Of a DNA stretch of 23,053 bases, positions 1 to 5,312 are shown piece after piece. The DNA is taken from NCBI GenBank assembly GCA_016932965.1, contig JAFGBW010000180.1, positions 1 through 23,053 of the forward strand, written 5' to 3'. The notes below the pieces were generated by a model that saw only the letters and a list, made by a program, of their open reading frames with translations, had not been told where the DNA came from and made no database searches. A program made the translations under genes and the position numbers. Position 1 is the stretch's first letter; each line of letters begins with the position of its first letter. This stretch comes from Candidatus Auribacterota bacterium (GTDB taxonomy: Bacteria > Auribacterota > JAFGBW01).

Positions 1-701
1 AACGCCCAGTAATCAAAAGCCTTCTCTTTCGGAGCATAATTACTGAGGGATTCCTGCTGTTTTTTCGCGTCTTTTTCATACAGGGAAATACATTTATTGG
101 CATAAATGACCGTATTCTGGATATTATCGCTTGTGAGCGACTCCCAGGCTTTTCGGGTCAGTGTCTCGGAAGTGTAATCTTCGAAATCGATGTTTGTCCC
201 AAGCGTCATGATCATGTCACGGCAAGCTTCAGCCGGGCTCCAGAACCATCCCTTGGGATCCCAGCACTGGGAATAGGAATATTCGTCAATCACCAGCTGG
301 CAGATTTTTTTTGCCATGTCGTTTTTTCCCTGCTCTTTTAATGCTTTTGCCTTGATGAAATAGGCGGTCCCTACGTCATTTAAAGCCCAGTAGGTATTGG
401 CTACGGTTGCAGGCGGCATGGCGGTTAATTCCGATTGCTGCTTGAGGGCATGTTTCGTGTAAAGACCAATGCATCGTTCCGTGTAAGCTTCAACACCGGC
501 CCAATCTTTCACCTCCAGCGCAGCCCATGCTTTTGTGCAAAGGGTTACGGATTTTTGATCGCCAAAATCATATTCTGTCCCGGAGGAAGAAGGACCCGCT
601 TCGGTCTCTGCCGGACTGTCAGCCGCACCTGCATGAAACATGAAACAACCCACTGTTAACATGAACACGATAAACCGCACTTTGAGATATAAACCAGACA
701 T
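1..701 (-). CDS. Exported SQCWDP-repeat protein, paralogue A (3' end beyond window)
   Basis: This minus-strand reading frame stays open from ATG at 701 to the window edge (233 codons plus two bases), so the C-terminus is missing. AAAGGGG, seven bases before the ATG, is a good ribosome binding site. The N-terminus has one Lys and one Arg and a hydrophobic core ending FHAGAA, so it is probably a Sec signal peptide. The mature part carries a module beginning DFGDQKSVTL and running through KAWAALE, YTERCIGLY, YWALNDVGTAYF to YSQCWDPKGWFW. A second copy starts at IDFEDYTSETLTRKAW and is cut off near FDYWA. The helical pattern resembles tetratricopeptide repeats. The same two-module design occurs in the gene at 3000-3854, so the two are paralogues in opposite orientation. 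I do not recognise a named family and assign no function; a periplasmic or surface helical-repeat binding role is inference. Confidence 0.85.
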   Translation of the reverse strand, partial: MSGLYLKVRFIVFMLTVGCFMFHAGAADSPAETEAGPSSSGTEYDFGDQKSVTLCTKAWAALEVKDWAGVEAYTERCIGLYTKHALKQQSELTAMPPATVANTYWALNDVGTAYFIKAKALKEQGKNDMAKKICQLVIDEYSYSQCWDPKGWFWSPAEACRDMIMTLGTNIDFEDYTSETLTRKAWESLTSDNIQNTVIYANKCISLYEKDAKKQQESLSNYAPKEKAFDYWA

Positions 702-807
702 TTGTTTACCCCTTTCTGTATTGACCGGTTACTTGGAAAACAATTTTTGAGAAAAATTTTTTATATTTATAAAGAAAAATGTCAACTTATTTTATTTTCC
801 CGGGATA

Positions 808-1512
808 TCATTCATAGAGCTTTTGTAAAATTTCAAGATAATCATCAAAGAAAAAGGTAACGGACGTTCCAAAAAGCGATAAAATCATGATGCTGTTGGG
901 AGTGGCATCCATGACTTCCGCTTCGGCGAGACGAAGCGCCATTTTACTGTTCACGATATTGATATGGGAATAAAAATCTTTCAATCCGCTGAAATTAAAC
1001 TCACCTGTCCCCTCTCTTTTATTCTTGAAAAATTGTTCCAGTAAATAAGAGGACATGATTCTCTGCATGGTGTAAAACGGAGTGGAAAAAGGCTCATGGA
1101 ATCGTGCCAGGGGCCTGAATCGGGAGAGAAAAGGGCAAGCAGAAGTAGCCATCCGCACACCGATTAAGGAATACAGAACGTCCTGGATCGGTTTCTCACC
1201 TGAGATTGTTTTATCAGGCATGCGTACCGTGCATTTGCAATTGGAAAACGAGGCCTTTTTTGAAAAGTATTCGATGATGTCCGTGATGGAGATAGCAGCA
1301 GGACAGTAAGGATATTCACTGCTGGAAAGGGGACATTGTTCGCATTGATGGAATTCCAGTTCTTCCCACTTATATCGTTTGCTGGAATAATGCCTGGGTT
1401 TTTTTTCAAGGATATCTTTTTCCACTTTGAAAGCAATGTTTTCTCCATCTTCAAATTCGAAATGATATTCCACTTTCAAGTTGTATGGATTTTCAACAAT
1501 TTCGTTACCCAT
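808..1512 (-). CDS. Conserved Cys-containing protein (DUF6901-like), hypothetical
   Basis: This is a soluble protein of about 234 residues with no signal peptide or membrane segment. It opens with a beta-rich stretch (NLKVEYHFEFEDG), followed by a Cys cluster, HQCEQCPL then PYCPAA (C-x2-C-x9-C). Later comes a block ATSACPFLSRFRPLARFHEPF and a helical C-terminus. The Cys cluster and the C-P-F...RFH block match my memory of a family listed as DUF6901, mostly seen in deltaproteobacteria and related groups; that name is recall, not a search result. The Cys set could bind a metal. I prefer ATG at 1512 because AGAGG lies eight bases upstream. The frame also allows ATG at 1533, seven codons earlier, but no ribosome binding site precedes it. 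It lies 106 bases upstream of paralogue A on the same strand, with no clear terminator between. Confidence 0.72.
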   Translation of the reverse strand: MGNEIVENPYNLKVEYHFEFEDGENIAFKVEKDILEKKPRHYSSKRYKWEELEFHQCEQCPLSSSEYPYCPAAISITDIIEYFSKKASFSNCKCTVRMPDKTISGEKPIQDVLYSLIGVRMATSACPFLSRFRPLARFHEPFSTPFYTMQRIMSSYLLEQFFKNKREGTGEFNFSGLKDFYSHINIVNSKMALRLAEAEVMDATPNSIMILSLFGTSVTFFFDDYLEILQKLYE

Positions 1513-1697
1513 CAGTCTGACCTCTGCTGGCATTAGTTCGACACAAACGTTAACAGAAAATAACCGTTTCCTCGAGCCGTCTGCTTCGGATTGATGAAAT
1601 TAAAAGGAGTTGCCCTCATTTTTCGTTAAGCGAAACGGCCATATTTTGCATAAAAATAAAAGAAAATTCAACTTCAATTTACCGGAAATGCCCGCCG

Positions 1698-2549
1698 TTA
1701 TTTCCTGATATGGTGCAAGAAACCTTTGGATAGCAGCTCCGAGGCCTTGTCATCGCGTCCTTTTTTGCTTTTGCAGCCCAGAATCACGGCGATGACCCGG
1801 AAATCATGCCGCTTGGCAGTGGCAATGATAGAATAGCCGGCTTTTTTATAATAACCTGTTTTCATTCCGTCGCAGCCGTCGAATTTCCATAAAAGATGAT
1901 TATGATTTCGCATCATGAAAGTGCCGTTTCTGAATCCGCGTTCCCTGACTGAACTGTACCGCAACGTGTCAGGATATTTCAGCAACTCGCGAGCCAGGAT
2001 GGATAAATCTCTTGCTGTGGTGACATCTGGCAATTGCCCCACACCCGGTGGCAGACCATGAATAGAATGGAATTGTGATGCATTCATGCCCAGAGCTTTG
2101 GCTTTCTGATTCATCCATTCCACAAAAGCACCTTTACTCCCCGCAATATATATGGCTATGGCTGTCACGGCATCATTGGCCGACTGAACCATCATGGCAT
2201 ACAACAGTTCATCCAGAGTAAAAACCTCATTTTCTTTCAGATAGACCTGGGATCCGCCGATTTTTGCCGCTTCAGCAGTGATGTTGATTTGATCTTCCCA
2301 TTTCAGAACCCCTTCTTTTATTTTCTCCAATATAATCAGAAGGCTCATCAGTTTTAACACGCTGGCAGGGTATCCCTTGGCGTCCGCATTTTCCTCAAAA
2401 AGCACTTCGCCTGTTGAGGCATTGATGACGATAGCGCCGATATAAGGCTCTTTGGATAGAGTTTCATTACTGGATTTTGTTTCCCCATATAGAGGGGTAA
2501 AAATGGATATAAAAAGCAAAATAATGATCCAAAAATAATTATTTTTCAT
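1698..2549 (-). CDS. D-alanyl-D-alanine carboxypeptidase (S11 PBP), exported
   Basis: This is a penicillin-binding-protein-type D,D-carboxypeptidase, which removes the terminal D-Ala from peptidoglycan pentapeptides in the periplasm. The N-terminus is a signal peptide (KNN then about 14 hydrophobic residues, cleavage near LYGET). All three active-site motifs are present: SVLK at 63-66 (catalytic Ser63 and Lys66), SAN at 123-125 and KTG at 230-232. The protein is 283 residues, much shorter than E. coli DacA (about 400). It ends just after the transpeptidase fold, so the C-terminal beta domain and amphipathic membrane anchor are absent. It may be free in the periplasm, like the short DacF/PBP7-type enzymes. 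AAAGGA precedes the ATG by a suitable distance. A perfect TATAAT lies upstream on the same strand, flanked by inverted repeats (see 2578-2638). Confidence 0.93.
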   Translation of the reverse strand: MKNNYFWIIILLFISIFTPLYGETKSSNETLSKEPYIGAIVINASTGEVLFEENADAKGYPASVLKLMSLLIILEKIKEGVLKWEDQINITAEAAKIGGSQVYLKENEVFTLDELLYAMMVQSANDAVTAIAIYIAGSKGAFVEWMNQKAKALGMNASQFHSIHGLPPGVGQLPDVTTARDLSILARELLKYPDTLRYSSVRERGFRNGTFMMRNHNHLLWKFDGCDGMKTGYYKKAGYSIIATAKRHDFRVIAVILGCKSKKGRDDKASELLSKGFLHHIRK

Positions 2550-2577
2550 GCATTCCTTTCAATTCAGGTTGGACAAA

Positions 2578-2638
2578 ATCTTCACGATTATATACCGGGA
2601 GAGTGAAGATCCGTAATGCAAGCCATAAGTGGATCTTC
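2578..2638 (-). promoter_or_regulatory. Putative dac promoter inside alternating inverted repeats
   Basis: On the minus strand a perfect TATAAT (2587-2592) sits about 38 bases before the carboxypeptidase ATG. It lies in the loop between ATCTTCAC (2578-2585) and GTGAAGAT (2603-2610), an 8-bp inverted repeat. A third block, GGATCTTC at 2631-2638, also pairs with GAAGATCC at 2605-2612. The middle block can therefore pair with either neighbour. No good -35 box lies 16-18 bases upstream. The arrangement suggests an operator around the -10 box or alternative stems. This is read from the sequence; the function is inference. Confidence 0.4.
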
Positions 2639-2706
2639 CGCTCAAAACGATGCTTCTCCCTTTTTATCGGTCCTTTCCCTGCTGAAAGCAAAGGGGTTTG
2701 CATCTG

Positions 2707-2754
2707 GCGAATACAATTCGCTATTTATTAACAATGAAAAACGTGAAATACACG
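2707..2754. promoter_or_regulatory. Two short inverted repeats, candidate activator sites
   Basis: GCGAAT-ACA-ATTCGC (2707-2721) is a perfect 6-bp-arm palindrome, and CGTG-N5-CACG follows at 2742-2754. They lie roughly 180-220 bases upstream of the start expected from the -24/-12 promoter at 2908-2923. That distance is acceptable for bacterial enhancer-binding protein sites. The two sequences are not alike, so at most one is likely to be the real site. The link to the promoter is inference. Confidence 0.25.
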
Positions 2755-2907
2755 AAAATTTATTCAACCTAGTAAAAAATAAACGGACAATGGATATTTT
2801 AGTAACAGTCTTTTATCAATATGGAAAACAATACTGCCGTTCCATTTAATTCATAATGCATTGCGATGGTTTAGGATATGGAATAAACTGAAATAAGGAA
2901 ACATGTT

Positions 2908-2923
2908 TGGCATTCACCATGCT
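2908..2923 (+). promoter_or_regulatory. Sigma-54 (-24/-12) promoter for the 3000 gene
   Basis: The sequence is TGGCAT, then TCACCA, then TGCT. GG (2909-2910) and GC (2921-2922) have exactly the spacing required by RNA polymerase with sigma-54. Against the consensus TGGCAYR-N4-TTGCW only the R position and the first T of TTGC differ. Transcription would start near 2934, leaving a leader of about 65 bases that ends in a strong ribosome binding site before ATG 3000. A sigma-54 activator gene lies at 7985-9838, so the required activator class is encoded nearby. Confidence 0.6.
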
Positions 2924-2999
2924 GTGATCAGACCGTCAATGAGGCATGACAGTGAAGCCCTATCAGAAGAAACATGAACGATAAAGAAGGAGGAATCAT

Positions 3000-3854
3000 A
3001 TGAAATCGACAATCTGCATGCTACTATGCGCCGTGATCCTGACCGGATTTCATCTAGAAGCCGCTGACGAGGGAATTGATTTCGGCGATATGAAGTCAGT
3101 GACGCTGACAACCAAAGCATGGAATGCTCTGGAAGAAAAAGACTGGAAAAGCGTCGAAATCTATACAGATAAATGTATCACCCTTTATTCTAAAGAGGCT
3201 TCTAAACAGCAGCAGACGCTTTCTGATTTTCCTGTATCTGATTCAGCTTTTACTTACTGGGCGTTGAATGATGTGGCGACTTGTCATTTTATTGCAGCCA
3301 AAGCCTTGAATGAACAGGGAAACCCAGATGAAACAAGGAAATCATGTGAAGAAGTGATTAACCAGTATTCATTTTCCCAGTGCTGGGACCCTTCTCAGAA
3401 GATTTTCTGGAAAGTAGCTGATGCCTGCAAAGACCTGATCACCAGCCTGGAAAGCGGAGTGGATTTCGGGGATTACACATCCGAGACCTTCACAAGAAAG
3501 GCCTGGGAGGCACTGGATGCAAACCAGATATCTCATGTCGTCATCTATACGGAAAAATGCATGTCGCTGTATGAAAACGAGGCAATAAAACAACAGGCGT
3601 CTCTTTCCTCCTATGCTCCCAAGGAACATGCTTTTGATTATTGGGCATTGAATGACGTGGGAACCTGCTATTTCATACTGGGAGAGGCCTATTTAAAGAA
3701 TCAGGAATGGGAAAAAGCAAAAAACTGTTATCAAAAATTGATTGATGAGTACGGATATTCCCAGTGCTGGGACCCTAAGGGATGGTTCTGGAAACCAGCC
3801 GTGGCAGCCAGAGGGAAGTTAAATAAAATAGCTGCAGAGCATCCGGATAATTAA
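3000..3854 (+). CDS. Exported SQCWDP-repeat protein, paralogue B
   Basis: The protein has 284 residues. AAGGAGG six to seven bases before the ATG is the best ribosome binding site in the window. The N-terminus (MKSTIC then a hydrophobic core, cleavage near LEAADE) is a signal peptide. The rest is two copies of a ~120-residue module: DFGDMKSVTL to SQCWDP...FW (about 26-145) and DFGDYTSETF to SQCWDPKGWFW (about 153-272). Shared landmarks are KAW, a Y-T-[DE]-K-C segment, KQQ, YWALNDV-T and the SQCWDP motif. The ALNDVGTCYFILGEAY...EWEKAKNCYQKLIDEY stretch is TPR-like. Both modules keep one Cys after Y-T-x-K and one in SQCWDP, so a disulfide is possible. It is a paralogue of the truncated gene at 1-701 and appears to be under sigma-54 control. 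The function is unknown. Confidence 0.9.
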   Translation: MKSTICMLLCAVILTGFHLEAADEGIDFGDMKSVTLTTKAWNALEEKDWKSVEIYTDKCITLYSKEASKQQQTLSDFPVSDSAFTYWALNDVATCHFIAAKALNEQGNPDETRKSCEEVINQYSFSQCWDPSQKIFWKVADACKDLITSLESGVDFGDYTSETFTRKAWEALDANQISHVVIYTEKCMSLYENEAIKQQASLSSYAPKEHAFDYWALNDVGTCYFILGEAYLKNQEWEKAKNCYQKLIDEYGYSQCWDPKGWFWKPAVAARGKLNKIAAEHPDN

Positions 3855-3855
3855 T

Positions 3856-4929
3856 CTAGGCCGCTTCTGCAACTGCATCCGGGATTTGACTTCTGACGTG
3901 TTTGCCAAGCACTGACTCCAGGTCCCGGATGAAATCATCATAAGAAGTATAATTTTCATACATGGCTTTTTGTCTTACTGCGAGAAGATCAGGGCAGGAT
4001 TCTAATTCTGTTGGTTGGATGATATATTCCAATGCTCCTGCCAGAGAATAAATTTCATCGGATAGCGCATAGAGTTTATCACGTCTCCATTGTTTTTTAT
4101 ATCTGGCAAGTTTTTTTGAATAAGCCACTTTTTTATCCAATGGCATCTTGATAAAACCAGTAAACCGGTCCGTTAATTTAATATAAAAATGAATGATATC
4201 TCTTGTGCGGGAACAGTAGAGCCTATTGCCTCCTGCTGCCAATACTCCAAAAAGGCTCCTATTACAAAATTCTGCTTCGTTTATAAATGAAAAATCAAAA
4301 TCAAATAAGCCTGCTTCTCCATCTGGAGTAATATAAATATTACTTGATGTAATATCCCAATGATAAAATCCGCAGGCTTCGTAAAGAGCTTTGAGTTTTT
4401 TTGCCAGGCTAAGAATAATTCTTACCGACTCAAAAATTCCCAATTTTGTATTTGCCGCGTGTTCGAAAAGAGTTTTGCCATCAAATTTTTTAAAAAGGAC
4501 GGCTTTCTTGCCATTAAACAAAACAAAATGCTCTGCCTTGTCAAACCCTGTGGATATTAATTCGCTATGATGAATATTTAAATAATTCAAAATCCTTGCC
4601 TGGGGAACAACATCCCCCTCTCCTTTTTTTCTCCACCATGCTATTCGTTGCCACCACTTTCGAGGTCTGTCTCTTTTCATAATATATCTAACACCACGAT
4701 ATTCTACTTCATCCAATATGACATCTGGATTAATATGAATTCCTTCTTTGATTATTTTTATTTCTTTCCCTTTTTCTTTTGACCATTCCGGTTCGTATCT
4801 CAAAAGTTCTTCATAAGATACGTGTTTTTCTGTGAATGATTGTGGGGCAAGAAATCCTATCATAGAGGTCTCGGCCTGTCCGGGAATAGGAACACATGAA
4901 ATAAATAGGATTAAAATAGTTATCATCAT
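3856..4929 (-). CDS. Protein-kinase-fold protein with N-terminal signal or lipoprotein-like segment
   Basis: The protein has 357 residues. A kinase-type core is visible: a possible beta-3 lysine at K85 (RYIMKRD), a hinge-like LFKKFDGKTL (145-154), a catalytic loop HWDITSSN with H190, D192 and N197, and a metal-binding motif DFD at 210-212 in place of DFG. HWD replaces HRD. This resembles the lipopolysaccharide-kinase/atypical bacterial kinase superfamily more than the Hanks kinase at 5313. The first ~22 residues are hydrophobic with no Lys or Arg, then PIPGQAE. Cys12 follows FIS, a poor lipobox. An in-frame TAG lies two codons upstream of the ATG, so the frame cannot extend further, and no ribosome binding site is seen at this ATG. 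If exported it would lack cytosolic ATP; an internal start or membrane anchoring is possible. Its stop is one base from that of the convergent gene at 3000-3854. Confidence 0.75.
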   Translation of the reverse strand: MMITILILFISCVPIPGQAETSMIGFLAPQSFTEKHVSYEELLRYEPEWSKEKGKEIKIIKEGIHINPDVILDEVEYRGVRYIMKRDRPRKWWQRIAWWRKKGEGDVVPQARILNYLNIHHSELISTGFDKAEHFVLFNGKKAVLFKKFDGKTLFEHAANTKLGIFESVRIILSLAKKLKALYEACGFYHWDITSSNIYITPDGEAGLFDFDFSFINEAEFCNRSLFGVLAAGGNRLYCSRTRDIIHFYIKLTDRFTGFIKMPLDKKVAYSKKLARYKKQWRRDKLYALSDEIYSLAGALEYIIQPTELESCPDLLAVRQKAMYENYTSYDDFIRDLESVLGKHVRSQIPDAVAEAA

Positions 4930-5136
4930 TATCTATTTCAGGGGGGAGAAGGTTAAAGCTTTATTATTACTTCATTAAGCATATACCATATATACTGAAT
5001 ATCGCAAAATAAGTATGGTGTAACTCTTCAGCGGTTTCTCGTCACGTCCAGGCTCAAGGCATACTTTTAATAATCCTTTAATTGTGTTTAAGACGCTTCA
5101 AGAAAACTGTATAGCATCTTTGTATATTGTTTTTCT

Positions 5137-5167
5137 CTTTCATGGGAACGTTTCGTTCCCATGAAAG
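5137..5167. repeat. Perfect 14-bp inverted repeat, 3-base loop
   Basis: CTTTCATGGGAACG (5137-5150) and CGTTCCCATGAAAG (5154-5167) are perfectly complementary around a TTT loop. No T-run follows on either strand, so it does not look like an intrinsic terminator. It may be an operator, a mobile-element end or a REP-like element. Confidence 0.75.
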
Positions 5168-5188
5168 CGCATATAAAAAATTTTTGAA

Positions 5189-5233
5189 AATTGGCTGGAA
5201 ATACTTTTTAATAAAAAAGTTTTCCAGCCAATT
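5189..5233. repeat. 20-bp stem-loop with one bulge
   Basis: AATTGGCTGGAAA (5189-5201), a bulged T, then ACTTTTT (5203-5209) pair with AAAAAGT (5214-5220) and TTTCCAGCCAATT (5221-5233) around the loop AATA. It lies 21 bases after the previous inverted repeat. No T-run immediately follows on either strand. A miniature repeat element or a structured leader for the 5313 gene are both possible. Confidence 0.75.
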
Positions 5234-5312
5234 GTACCCTTTTAATAAATTGAATAAGGCCCCCTGCAGAATTTCTGTTCAGCCTATTTTCAAATTATGA
5301 TAATTTTTAAAA

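Larger units (their letters stand above)
2550..2999. other. Divergent intergenic region, no gene supported
   Basis: This 450-base gap lies between the divergent carboxypeptidase and SQCWDP-B genes. It holds the candidate dac promoter (2578-2638), two short palindromes (2707-2721 and 2742-2754) and a -24/-12 promoter (2908-2923). A 77-codon open frame at 2616-2849 has no ribosome binding site and a composition unlike the neighbouring proteins, and I do not call it. Confidence 0.6.
4930..5312. other. Divergent intergenic region with two large hairpins
   Basis: This AT-rich 383-base gap separates the divergent kinase-like gene (minus) and the Ser/Thr kinase gene (plus). No convincing open reading frame is present. 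It contains the two inverted repeats at 5137-5167 and 5189-5233. Being upstream of both genes, these are not at transcript ends. Confidence 0.6.

Noticed and set aside
702-807. TTGACA (785-780, minus) as a -35 box for paralogue A
   Set aside because: The nearest TATAAA is only 14 bases away and no better -10 box is at 16-18 bases, so a promoter there is not convincing.
2616-2849. 77-codon plus-strand open frame between the divergent dac and SQCWDP-B genes
   Set aside because: It has no ribosome binding site, a composition unlike the neighbouring proteins, overlaps the regulatory repeats, and shows no recognisable domain.
5137-5233. Hairpins read as intrinsic terminators
   Set aside because: Neither is followed directly by a T-run on either strand, and both lie upstream, not downstream, of the flanking genes.
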